A DNA stretch of 64,000 bases from Trissonchulus latispiculum (lineage: Eukaryota > Nematoda > Enoplea > Enoplida > Ironidae): contig JASAND010006812.1 in assembly GCA_030248195.1 (NCBI GenBank), forward strand, positions 47,369 to 111,368, given 5' to 3'. Position numbers and translations under genes: made by a program. The notes beneath the pieces are model-generated. The model was not told where the DNA came from. It saw only the letters and a program-made list of their open reading frames with translations, and ran no database searches. Shown in pieces: positions 1-10,210 of this stretch (the stretch's first letter is position 1; every line of letters begins with the position of its first letter).

Positions 1-71
1 TCTGCCGCTTGAAAAATTTATGTCAACTTTAATCTTCAAAAATCGCCAAAATCGCCTTTTTGAGGCAATGG

Positions 72-1159
72 TATAGTCAAACGGGGAAAAACTCACTCGC
101 CAATGCGGGAAAAAACCCACCCCTAGTGTGGGCTTACCGGTATGAGCTATCTAGGATTTTAATAGCCTATCTTGAAGAGCATCCAAAATAACCCTGGAGG
201 GTGTATTATGGTAGCTCCCACTGCTTCCCTGCAAATGTTTTGGGACTTTGAAATTTTTGGAAATTTTGTTTCGACCAAGTGCCGAGATTTGGCAAAATTT
301 GCCGGGCCACCCTGAACTACTGGAAAGACTTAGACCAAAGCGGATTATATATATGTACCTGTAGGGCATCTGTTGCGCTTCATGATGATATATGTCACAC
401 TGCTCTGACCCCTCCGGTGCGACCTGAGGGTGACCTGGAGTTGGCGGGAAAAAAACCCACGGCGGGAAAAACCCACTTTTCAAAATTAAATTTTTTTCTA
501 ACCATTGACCGGAAAGGTCAAACCAACACATACATTTGTTTAATAGACCTATAGACTAAATTGGTATAGGTTTTACCTGGGTTCGTACTGTTATGGGTGG
601 TCCAGGGGGTCTAAATCGGACACGGTGCCATTTCAAGCCAAAATTTTAATTTTGACCAAAAATGCTTATTTTTGCCTTAAAATGGGTCTAGTTTGGCTCT
701 AAATACAAGAAAAACACGTTTTCTACACGATAGGATGCTTAAACCGCCGAAAATAAACAGTTTTAAAAAATTTCCAAAATTTGCCTATGTTTATGTGGTA
801 AAGATACAACATTTTCAAATGACCATATGACCTCAATTTTAGTACAAAAACTAATATATATATTTTGATGCAGTTGTATATACTAAAAACAACCCGCTCT
901 TTCATTTGGGATGGTTAGAAATGCTCCTGGCAGCTTGCCAAAAATTTTTTGGGGTGGGTTTTTTCCCGCATATGGGTTTTTTCCCGCCAGTTTGGGACAA
1001 TTTTTCTCGCTAACGGCACACCCTAGAGAGGTGTTCTATAGCTCATAAGAAAGCTTACGACTAGGCCTAGCTACCTGTATAATCAGCAGTTCGATATGTC
1101 AAACCATTAAAAAGTTGTGGCCAAAAATCTGAAAGTGGGTTTTTTCCCGCTTGACTATA
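72..1159 (+). mobile_element. Non-autonomous DNA element, family T copy 1
   Basis: A ~1.09-kb element bounded by inverted ends reading TATAGTCAAACGGGG on the left and CCCGCTTGACTATA on the right. The same element recurs at 14,214-15,322 in this orientation and at 10,312-11,387 reversed. It has no coding capacity. The motif GCGGGAAAAAACCCAC, or its complement, is scattered several times near both ends and inside. The ends abut TA, as in TA-targeting superfamilies such as Tc1/mariner, but the class is not proven. The first 71 bases of the window show no feature. Confidence 0.75.
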
Positions 1160-1161
1160 TA

Positions 1162-1373
1162 TATATACCTCAGAAATCGAAAAAATCACATTTTTGAAAC
1201 TAAAATTTTTTGAGATATTTCAACTCAGCGTGGTCGAAAACACACCCACAAACGATTTCAGTTCGATTAGTGAAGGTTTGCGACTTCTATGGCTGCAGAA
1301 AGCCTGTACACTGGATCCGACAGACTGAAAATGGCGATTTTGGCCATTCGGCAAAAATGAGTACTCCTATAGG
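1162..1373 (+). repeat. Fragment related to the hairpin repeat at 38.9-39.4 kb
   Basis: The stretch around 1,220-1,290 (CTCAGCGTGGTCGAAAACA and following bases) resembles the right arm of the inverted repeat at 39,350-39,420. It looks like a diverged single arm of that repeat. No coding potential. Confidence 0.45.
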
Positions 1374-1609
1374 CAGGCCCGCAACCAGGATTTTGAAAAG
1401 GGGGGGTCCAAGGTACAACGCAAGGGAGGGTCTGGGGGGGGGCGGAGCCCCCCAGAAGTTGAAGAATTTTTGCATTTTTGCCCAAAAACACTACATTGAA
1501 CGTTTATTTCTTGCAAAAAGTGAATTATCGCGCCGAAGGTCATTTTGTCATCCCAAAAGGGGGGGGTCTAGACCCCTTGAACCCCCCCCCCCCCCTGGGT
1601 GCGGCCTTG
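1374..1609. mobile_element. hAT-type MITE (family 1) with 8-bp target duplication
   Basis: A 236-bp element starting CAGGCCCGCAACCAGG and ending CTGGGTGCGGCCTTG. It is flanked by the identical 8-mer CCTATAGG at 1,366-1,373 and 1,610-1,617. An 8-bp duplication and CA...TG ends with short GC-rich inverted termini are typical of hAT elements. A reversed relative is at 33,969-34,250. Non-coding. Confidence 0.85.
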
Positions 1610-1617
1610 CCTATAGG

Positions 1618-2462
1618 GTCTCGTTGTATGCCAAATTACAGCCTTATAGCTCGCACCAGTAATAAGTTTTCCTTTCGTTAGCCAAAAATTTTAAATTTTT
1701 GCTGAAACTTCAACTTTGAAGAGTAATTCCCAGAGATGCAGATAAGATACAGACGTCTAGTTTTTTCAGCAGATAGGGGCACATCTGCCAAATCATATTT
1801 GCAAATGGCAACTTTGAAGCTCGGGTTTTGCAGCCAGCAGAGATTTTTAATTAATTATGTTGGTAGTTGTGAAAAGCGAGGGGTCGGGCACATAAACCCA
1901 ACGGCTGCACATGGCTGGAAGGCAGCTAAGATCTCAGTACGCGATATTTTTTTGACCACACCCATGCCCTACATCTTCGCCAGAAAGTAGGCCAATCGGA
2001 CAAAGTCGGGGAAAGTCAATTTTAGTACCCTCCCCCCCTTAAGCGATTTTCGGTCAAAAATGAAATTTTTCAAATGTGGTCAAATTTGGTACCAAATGAA
2101 TGCCCTGAGTGAGGTGAGCAACTTTTGTCATAGAATTATATGCTCAAAGTGGCTGTAGAGTTCTGCGGTGGGGTGGGGACGTAGGGTATTTTGGGTCGAA
2201 TATGAAATTTTCCAAAAGTGGTCAAAATAGTGTCTGCTTGCGCATGGTGTTTGGAAATATATTATATTGGTTCTTTTTGCGCATACATATGTAAAAGAAT
2301 AAAAAACAATAACAAAAATGCTCCTTCGTCGCATCTGAAATACATATGACTCATAGTACTCTCAGACAGGTTGTACAAACACGGAAACCAGCCTGTAAAA
2401 TGCATATGAGTGGCGTTGAGGTTGTAAATTAAGGAAAACAAGTTGCAACGGCTTATAGAGGT
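1618..2462. other. Unclassified repetitive DNA with a partial foldback arm
   Basis: No gene is seen. Bases ~2,040-2,240 resemble the ~147-bp tandem unit at 7,860-8,345 (GGTCAAATTTGGTACCAAATGA). Bases ~2,295-2,460 contain AAAAATGCTCC followed by a palindromic GCAT, the end signature of the foldback family, and share sequence with ~21,965-22,050 in reverse orientation. Confidence 0.5.
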
Positions 2463-3350
2463 CGGGGAAAAACCAACCCGCAAGTGGTGGGGAAAAAACC
2501 AACCCCCCGTTTGGGCGATGGGGATCAGCTAGCGGGCTCAGATTTTACATGCAAGTTGGTAGGGCCCATCCCACCTACCACACCAAATTTGAGCTACATC
2601 GGACCACTTTTGAGCATTTTGTGACATTTTGAAAATTTTGGCATTTTTGACCCCCCCAAAATTCAAAATTTGCCTATTTTTGAAGACCTGTAAAAAGTTT
2701 TCTATAGCAGTTAGTTTCTATAGCAATAGTTTCTATGAGAACAACATGTGCTCTTTCCAAAAATGTCGGTCTCGCCTTCCTGCGACGCGTGGCAAGCTGC
2801 CAGCAGAATTTTTACAAAATGGGAAAAAACCAAGGGGTGGGAAAAAACCAATTTTTGCTTTTGCTGCCAAACTCCCAAAAATGGTTCTTAGTTGCTCGAA
2901 AGTCATCCACATAGCAAGTTTAATGCGTTCTTTCACGTGAACAGCTCAAAATTGCATTTGGACTTGGGAATTTTGTGCTAGCCGGTAAAAACCTCATTTC
3001 GGCGGCTGTTTGGCTCAGCTAAAGTGGTCAGAATGTACTCTGGGACAAAGAAATACGCGAAAAAACACTGAAACAACGTTTATTTTAATTTATTTCATCG
3101 AATTTCGAAAGATTTACAAATTTTTGCATTTTAACATAGAAACTGGCAAATTTGATGAAACCTAGCCAGTTGATGCTGCAAATATTGATATTTGATTTTC
3201 TCACCTATATAAGTGCAGATATGAAGTCAGCGACGCCGATTTAACCTGTTGCATGCATAAAATCGCTAATATGAGTTACCCTGACTGAATACTGGGGTTG
3301 GTTTTTTCCCATCGGTTGGTTTTTTCCCCGCCATTGGTTTTTTACCCCGG
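2463..3350. mobile_element. Diverged element of T-like design
   Basis: The left side carries CGGGGAAAAACCAACC and GGGGAAAAAACCAACC; the right side carries the inverted forms GGTTGGTTTTTTCCC and TTGGTTTTTTCCCCG. The iterated poly-A motif next to inverted termini matches the design of family T, but the sequence differs. Boundaries are approximate and no target duplication was found. Non-coding. Confidence 0.5.
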
Positions 3351-3373
3351 CTAATTAACCGTTAATTACTGAT

Positions 3374-5976
3374 CAGTGGCGCAGCCAGAACTCTGTGACG
3401 GGGCATGCGGACCAGGGTTTACGAAAATCGGGTCTGAGTTCTCCAAAATGTTTTTGCTGGGTTTTTATTTCCTACTGGATGGAGGGGGGGCGTAAACGGC
3501 CTAGGGTCACGTGACCTGTGTCGGGTTTACGCGACTGGTCAAAAGCTTTATTTCAAAGCCCCAGAAGTATATATATAAACTCCCCTATATAGGTTTTTCA
3601 GTGCGCAAAATTCAAATTTGACACTAGTTTTTAGGTATATATCTTTTTACCCCCAAGTTTTTTTGCACAGGCTGAACTTCGAATTTTGGTTCTCGGCCCC
3701 CGGGTCCAAAGTGGGTGCCCAGGCCAATATGCTTGACCTTTATTATTGATACCAGGAAGCTAGGAATACACTTATTTTGTGTTCTATTGCTCTAGTAAGC
3801 ACAGAACAAATAATTTGGCGCAGTTATTTCGTATCTGGAATGGTCACGTGACTTGGCCTAGGGTCACGTGACCTGAATCGGATCACGTGACTGACCAAAA
3901 ATTTTATTTCAAGGTCCCAGAAACCTAAACACTCGCCTATATAGGTTTTTCAGTGCGCAAAATTCAAATTTGACACTAGTTTTTACGTATCTTTTACCCA
4001 CATGGGTGATCCTGATCACCCCTTTCGTCCGGAGGATCCGGACCGGGTTCACAAGCCGGACAGTCTGCCAGAAGCAGCAGAGGCAGCTAAAAACATGTTT
4101 TTGGAGGCGCTGAGCTCGAATTTGGCATTAGTTTTGTCCTAGCGGTTGTCCCAGAGGCTTTTTATGCGTTGTCCCGGAAATTCCCCCCCATTCCCCCTGG
4201 CTACGCGCCTGTATATACATATATATATATACATAATTTTTGTTTTTTTTCTGCTTTTCTCCTTTCTGCTTCTAAATTTTGCGGACTTTCGAAACCTGAC
4301 AGGGGGGCGCCCCTCCAGCCCCCTTGGGTGCGCCCCTCTGAGTTGGGCCTCGGCAGCCAAACTTATGTGAATTTTTGGGTGATTGGCTTCTCGGCGGGCG
4401 TCAGAAATATATATTTAACGACAAGTTCGCAAACTCAGGATTCCTATTCGCAAACTCAGGATTTTTAACAAAATTTTCATTTTTCAGCCTAAAAACCACT
4501 TAAAATCTGGTTTTTGGCAAGTGCAGCAGGTCTGGAGGCGTGTTACAACTGAGAGTTCTGATGGCAGTGGAAGCTGTGGGCTGGGTTTTCACCCGACACC
4601 CGCTACAGTTATGTTTATGTTGAGTTGCTAGGCTGGGTTTGCACCCGACACCTAAGTTCTGATGCAGTGAATCGTCAAGCTCAGGTCCTTGAAACAGCAC
4701 AAGATTCGTTTATTTCTAGACTACATATCTGACATACAACACCGAGCATCACAGACAAAACAAGATAGCTTACTTTTTACAAACAGCATCGGCTTATATT
4801 CACTGCAATGGTCCCGCCCCTTACGGGTTTACTGTAATTCTTAGAAGCACATTTGCTCTGTTTTTGTGAGCTTCAAAGTTCTGTTGTTCCAAAAGCAAGG
4901 CACAAAGACGTCAGCAGAGAGCGGCTTCTTTTCAAGTCACTGCAACTTTTCATGTTTTTCTCCTAATTTTTGGCAGAACAGGAAATACAAAAACTTGTAA
5001 AAATCTTGCATAACATTCGTCAATTTTTAGATTCTTGGAACTCGCTAAAAGCCAGCCTGAATTGCAAATTTCTAGCGAATAGAGAACGAGGCTGGCTTTC
5101 CACTTTTAGCCAATTAAAATCGAAGACAAAGTCCTACGGTAGTTTCAAGACTGCCAGTTTTGCAAAAGATTTCGCTGCAAGCAGCAGCAGCAGCAAAAGA
5201 ACAGCAGCATCAAGGGAAACAAACAGCTATAAACAACAGGCGCATAGAATATTAGGCTAAGCTTCATTAGGCAGCAATGAATTTTATTTTACTTGGCTAT
5301 GTTTAATTTCATTTATTTTTTTGGTACGACAGATAATTTTTGTTAAAAATTATATAATTGAATTTGTATTATTATTGTTACTAATGACTGTATGAAAGAT
5401 TGAGTGAATGGCTGAGTGATGTTTTGTCTAATTGCTGGTCCACGTGGAATTTGAATATTTAATTTTACCCTTGTGGCAGAAGCAATTTTACACAAAAATC
5501 CAAATTTCGAAAAATTCCAAAAATAGGCCCCCTTTTTGGGTGAGCACCCATGTAGCCCCCCATAAAAATTCCAAGGAATACGCGTAGTTGTTTTTGTGGT
5601 AGCTTTTGCATAAAATTTTCTTCCAGTTAGAGCTGAAATCTAGCTGCGTCAGGACAAACTTCATTTTGCTTCACGCCAAAAAGTTTGCGTTATGACGCAG
5701 CCCCTGACGCAAAAAACTATGCTTAGGAATAAAGCCGAAAATTGTGCTTGAATAAATTTAGATACATCTTCACTGTTGACTTTAAAAGTAGGGTGCTTGA
5801 ACAGACTCACACCGATATTCTAGTACTTTCAAAGGACAAACAGATTTAATTAGAAGCGAAATCAAGAAATTTTTGCATCTAGTTTGCTTTCCTTTCGTCG
5901 GGTTAATTTTTCTTATTTCCGAATCCTGACGGGGCATGCGGCCGCATGCCCCGCATGCCCCCTGGCTGCGCCCCTG
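3374..5976. mobile_element. 2.6-kb hAT-type element with 8-bp target duplication
   Basis: Left end CAGTGGCGCAGCCAG; right end is the complement of CAGGGGCGCAGCCAGG. The 8-mer TTACTGAT flanks both sides (3,366-3,373 and 5,977-5,984). No intact transposase is present. A 96-codon Ser/Lys-rich ORF at 4,970-5,260 has no hAT hallmark. The element holds nested material, including a piece near 4,170-4,210 that ends like other hAT MITEs (CTGGCTACGCGCCTG), and an internal direct repeat. Confidence 0.85.
3498..3999 (+). repeat. Direct repeat with CACGTG palindromes inside the hAT element
   Basis: Two related ~150-bp copies begin near 3,498 and 3,855. Both contain CCTAGGGTCACGTGACCTG, CCTATATAGGTTTTTCAGTG and AATTTGACACTAGTTTTTA. 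Each holds the palindrome GGTCACGTGACC. Function unknown. Confidence 0.7.
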
Positions 5977-5984
5977 TTACTGAT

Positions 5985-6250
5985 TAACGACAGGACCTAG
6001 AGAGGCGATTTATATACCAAAATGACAGTCTAGACAGGGCTTGATAAAGAAAATAATTTATAGCCGGATTGCTCCACTGGGTAGTTCTGCAGAGTGCAAA
6101 AAGTGGCTACCTTGGTTTTTTCCCGGACCTCTATATATAACATATGAGCCTGTCCTACAACGAGGCTCATATTGGCGTCACAGTGCAGCCTTGTTAAAGA
6201 TCATCAGATCATCTTCATCATATTAAAGAAAAAAACGAATGAATAGACAT
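5985..6250. other. Intergenic sequence with foldback-family remnant
   Basis: No gene. Around 6,138-6,180, ATATGAGCCTGTCC and GAGGCTCATATTGGCGTCA resemble the central part of the foldback elements at 21.0 and 31.8 kb, suggesting a heavily deleted copy. Confidence 0.4.
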
Positions 6251-6400
6251 GCTTACTTACTTGCTTAGGCAGCAACATCGTGTCCGATGTATCGCTGGTA
6301 TCCAACTTCATTCCAAGGTTTCATCGACCACTAAGCGCCACTGTGTTCTGTCGGCGGCAATCATTGACGCAATTTGAGCAACTTCTGCTTAACGTTCTGG
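6251..6400 (-). pseudogene. 3' tip of a LINE of the 30-kb family
   Basis: On the minus strand this stretch encodes a short peptide with the motif ADRTQWR. The LINE at 29.6-31.5 kb has ATDRAQWK at the equivalent place near its C-terminus. It ends in a CAAGTAAGTAAG tail like that LINE's tail. It is a severely 5'-truncated copy that carries only the last codons and tail. Confidence 0.65.
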
Positions 6401-6770
6401 CTAGTAGCAACTGCTAAAACCTTGAAATCTTGGCCAAAAAACGAGTGTAACCTAGCGATTTAAGAATATGCCTAAAACCATAGGTGAAGATTAGCATTCC
6501 TGGGCAACGAGTATAAAAATCAGTTCCAACCACCACGACCGTTGCTGATTTCGGAGCTTTCAAGGTTTCCAGTAATATATATATCTGTGCTGGCTATCAG
6601 CAAGAAAATTTCATACAGAACTCAAAATTAAGAGAGCTTTCCGTTCATTCAAATTTCAAGTCATCGGTCAACATTTACGAAAATACTAGGCATTTTTTCG
6701 CGTCCTGGTCGACTAGTTGGGCATAGTAGCCCAAAATTTTTCATACGGGGCTACTTTGCACACGTTATCA
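6401..6770. other. Non-coding, no recognised feature
   Basis: AT-rich sequence without a convincing ORF or repeat match inside the window. It precedes the hairpin that heads the next composite element. Confidence 0.5.
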
Positions 6771-7405
6771 TAGGGGTCGCCTGAGCGACCCCTATAATAT
6801 GTGTCAAAAGTCCCTGGAGACACCGTAAAATAAGCTGCGCAGAAGCTGCGCAAAATCCTGCGCAGATCCTGCGCAGATTTCATGCGCAAATTGTAGAGCA
6901 CATCGAGTTTAGTATGTGTGCGAAGTTTCAGCCCCGTATCACTTTCCGTTAAAAAGTTGCGCCCCGGACCGGTTATGGCGGCGATGTTTTTTTCCGGTTT
7001 CTCCTATTTAATGGTCGTATTGTCCTGACTTTCCGCCTCTTTCACGTAATCTGCAGCGGAGGCCGGACCTAAAGGGGTATAGGGTCTGGTAGTACCCATG
7101 CACCATTTAAGAATCGCTACTTTTTTTGCGCCGCAGGTGCGCCACAGCGCCGCAGCGGCGCCGCAAAGTCGGCTCAGAGCGAAAAGTGACCATTTTTGTG
7201 GTCGCTGCGCAGCTCGAACATTAAGAGCTGGAGCCGATTTCTTCTTATATTCAGAAACTACATATATTGAACTAACTAAATAGCTAAGTCTCGTTTCTCT
7301 ATCTGTTCCCATGCGACCACAGTGGCCGGTCAAAAATGGTGAAAATTCGAAAAATGAAAAATCGAAATTTCTCGCTGTGTATTCAACTTAGAAAGCTCAA
7401 TTCTT

Positions 7406-7835
7406 TCATACAAAGGTTTTCTGGCACGGCGAATTGATTCCCGTAAGCAGTTTTTTTGCCGTCGGACCAACCCATATTGCTGGGCTAGTTCCACTTTGCT
7501 GTCCGGGAGGGTCAAGTCGGTACCGATTTCCAAGAACACCATATAGGACTGTGCATAGCTTTTCAAACTTTGTCCATAGGGGTTTTCTGGTGCGCCCAGC
7601 TCATTTCCGGTGTCCGTTTTGCCGTCCGACCCACCCATTTTTGCTGGGCTGGTTCCACTTTGCTGTCGGGAGGGTCAAGTCGGTACCGACTTCCAAGAAC
7701 ACCATATAGGACTGTGCATAGCCTCTCAAAACTTTGTCCATAGGGGTTTTCTGGTGCGCCCAGCTCATTTCCGGTGTCCGTTTTGCCGTCCGACCCACCC
7801 ATTTTGCTGGGCTGGTTCCACTTTGCCGTTTGAAG
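7406..7835 (+). repeat. Tandem repeat, 165-bp unit, ~2.6 copies
   Basis: GGTTTTCTGG recurs near 7,406, 7,576 and 7,741 in a repeated context (CCATATAGGACTGTGCATAG). The repeated ~60-90-codon ORFs on both strands are by-products of the repeat. Confidence 0.9.
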
Positions 7836-7859
7836 GGTAAATCGGGTAGGGGGTCAAGT

Positions 7860-8345
7860 GGTCAAAAATAAAATTTTTCAAAAGTGGTCAAATTTGGTAC
7901 CAAATGAAAGCCCGCATCGAACTGAGCAACTTTTGTCATAGAAGTGCGTACCTAAAGTGGCTGTGGTGGGGTGGGGTGGGGACTTAGGCGATTTTGGGTC
8001 AAAAATTAAAATTTTCAAAAGTGGTCAAATTTGGTACCAAATGAAAGCCCGCATCGAACTGAGCAACTTTTGTCATAGAAGTGCGTACCTAAAGTGGCTG
8101 TAGAGGCCTGTGGTGGGGTGGGGTGGGGACTTAGGCTATTTTTGGTCAAAAATTAAACATTTCAAAAGTGGTCAAATTTGGTACCAAATGAAAGCCCGCA
8201 TCGAACTGAGCAACTTTTGTCATAGAAGTGCGTACCTAAAGTGGCTGTAGAGGCCTGTGGTGGGGTGGGGTGGGGACTTTTGGCGATTTTGGGTCAAAAA
8301 TTAAAATTTTCAAAAGTGGTCAAATTTCGAGTCAAATGAAGGCCC
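7860..8345 (+). repeat. Tandem repeat, ~137-148-bp unit, ~3.5 copies
   Basis: AATTTGGTACCAAATGAAAG begins at 7,891, 8,028 and 8,175, with a diverged fourth copy at 8,323. Units are separated by GGTGGGGTGGGGACTTAGG. Related single units are at ~2,040-2,240 and ~35,150-35,275. Confidence 0.9.
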
Positions 8346-8454
8346 TCATCGAACTGAACAACTTTCGCCATACACCCACCCAAACTTGCTGTGTCGGATT
8401 TATATACTTGCTTTCTCACCCGGAATTTAAACGACAGACATATATAGGCCCAAC

Positions 8455-8858
8455 CACTAGCGTAGCTTACTACTTACTTACTTAGCCAGAAAAAAATTTC
8501 GGGGGGGGGAATGCAAAATTTATTCGGGGGGTCTGGGGGCGGAGCCCCCCAGAAGCAGAGAAATTTTTCTATTTCGTAACCTTCGTGGAATTTTTACAGA
8601 CCATTCGTTGAAATTACAGTAATATTTAAGGCGCAGTACGTGTTCATGCACCAAAATGATGCAGAAGGTGGTCAAAGTACACGAAATAGGGTAATTGGTA
8701 CTCATTTTTAAGTGCGTAACACGTATTATAATGGAATAATACTGTGATTTCGCGCCGAAGGCGCGAAAAGTTTTTGAAAAATGGGCGTTTTAGACATGGC
8801 AGGAAAAAATTCCTGGGGAATTCCCCCCATTCCCCCCCCCCCCCTGGCTACGCGCATG
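8455..8858 (+). mobile_element. hAT-type MITE (family 2) copy A
   Basis: A 404-bp element starting CACTAGCGTAG and ending CTGGCTACGCGCATG. The 8-mer GGCCCAAC flanks both sides (8,447-8,454 and 8,859-8,866). It is the reverse complement of the element at 17,451-17,851 over its length. The left terminus is interrupted by ~20 bases of CTTACTACTTACTTACTTAG that copy B lacks. Confidence 0.9.
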
Positions 8859-8866
8859 GGCCCAAC

Positions 8867-9564
8867 ACACATATATATTATCCCCTTTTGTGCGGAGCAT
8901 TTTTGTTACTTGTTTGTTTATATATATGTTTTGGTTAAGGTTTTTCTTAAGTAAAATTTTGTTTAAAGGTTGCAATTTCAGTTTGATTTTCAGTCAGGTG
9001 GCTTAAAAGCTAATTTATATATAGGTAAGGTATTTAAGCTAAATGAGTGAGTGTTCGTTGCCGAGTTCAGCGAAGCCAGACTGTTTTGAAATTTCAGACA
9101 AAAATGATGTTCTGAGCACTTGTTTGGGTTATAGGAGGCCTGATTAGCCTGCGCGCTCTGAAGCAACATTACCTAAGTCTATAATTCCGACAATTATATA
9201 GAAATATCTGCTTGCTCCAGTTCATCTGATCGGAATGGAAAACGGCCCCGAACCAACATTTCCCAAAAGTAGAAACATTTCATTGCACTGAGTGGCGGAT
9301 ACATGATTTCGTTATGGGGGGATTTCCACTCCACACGGCAAAAAGTTTGCTGGGGTCTGGGGGGAGTTGCCTCCCGAAAGCTGATGAAGTTTGTTTATGC
9401 AATAAAATCGGTCTTCAAATCTTTAATTCTGTGATTTTGAAGAATCGCGAAAATTTCTCAAAATATACATGCACATTTTTAGACAAAAACGCAAATTTTC
9501 TAGAAAAAGTCGGACGAAGTTCAAGCCTTTTCTATGCATAGATAAACAGGTAAAAAAGGTAAAA
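8867..9564. other. Non-coding with element fragments
   Basis: No gene. At ~8,895-8,925, TGCGGAGCATTTTTGTTACTTGT resembles the outer end of the foldback family. At ~9,290-9,370, GTGGCGGATACATG and a G-rich run resemble a diverged hAT end. The rest is unremarkable AT-rich DNA. Confidence 0.4.
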
Positions 9565-9925
9565 TGACCCCTGGAGAGTACTCCAACCTACATAAGGTTA
9601 TAGGGTGCCGGTGCTTATCTCCGGATTCACAGCCCGAAGCCAGGAGCGACAACTCAAATGTTGACTACATCTGTGGAAGGGGGGGCAGCCCTTCATCAGG
9701 CATTACGCCAGAACACAGACTCCTGTTACCTCCCCACCGCAGGAGTACCCATTTACCGACCAGTTAAGGATAGACAGCTGGGTTGGCTGGAGCCCACGGC
9801 GAACCGATATGTGCTTAGTCCCTTGCTCAAGGGGATTTGCGAAAGCCTTGTTTCAGAGGGGGGTTCGAACCTAGGACCGTAAGATCTTTATATAGTTGAA
9901 CACCTTACCACTCGGCCTTAGATAA
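9565..9925 (-). mobile_element. tRNA-derived SINE
   Basis: Read on the minus strand, the element starts near 9,922 with a tRNA-like head. GGCCGAGTGGTAAGG is an A box and GGTTCGAACCC a B box, about 40 bases apart, giving an internal RNA polymerase III promoter of Ser/Leu-tRNA type. A ~280-bp unrelated body follows and ends in a short TTTACC-type repeat. It is not a functional tRNA because no full acceptor pairing follows the B box. It would depend on a LINE for transposition. Confidence 0.8.
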
Positions 9926-10210
9926 ACACAATCAGTTTAAGTTTATATAGATCCTGTCTTCTCCGTCTTATATTTTTCCTTGCTTTCAATAAATTGAATT
10001 GAATTGTTAAGAATAAGAAAATTCATGCCAAAAGCGAAATTTGTTGGTGTTTTGCCCTTTTCTCTATTGCTCTCCTTAATTTTTACTACCTAACTAGCTA
10101 CTTTTAGGACCTGCAGGGGCTTTTCCGCGTGTTTATATCTGGTCGGGCCCCACAGGGAAGTAAATATAGGTATATCTATTTTATATATATATATATATGT
10201 ATATATATAT
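9926..10210. other. AT-rich spacer with TA microsatellite
   Basis: No gene. A TA-rich microsatellite at ~10,180-10,211 abuts the foldback element. Confidence 0.5.

Larger units (their letters stand above)
6771..8350 (+). mobile_element. Hairpin-headed composite element A with central tandem arrays
   Basis: It starts with a perfect hairpin at 6,771-6,794 (stem TAGGGGTCGC, loop CTGA) followed by ATAATATG. A ~600-bp unique part and two tandem arrays follow (165-bp and ~147-bp units). The order hairpin, unique module, central ~150-bp satellite is shared with elements at 12.4-14.2, 18.2-21.0, 27.35-31.77 and 35.3-37.4 kb. The layout resembles Helentron-associated elements (DINE-1/HINE) and the bivalve pearl element, but no Rep or helicase is present and the class is inferred. 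The right end is not defined. Confidence 0.55.

Noticed and set aside
4970..5260. Ser/Lys-rich ORF as a hAT transposase remnant
   Set aside because: No DDE, RW or hAT dimerisation motif is visible; composition is low-complexity.
6771..6794. Rho-independent terminator hairpin
   Set aside because: Eukaryotic context, no T-run, and the same hairpin recurs as the head of composite elements.
9860..9925. tRNA-Ser/Leu gene on the minus strand
   Set aside because: Good A and B boxes, but the 3' half lacks matching acceptor stem and CCA-side structure, and it continues as a SINE body.
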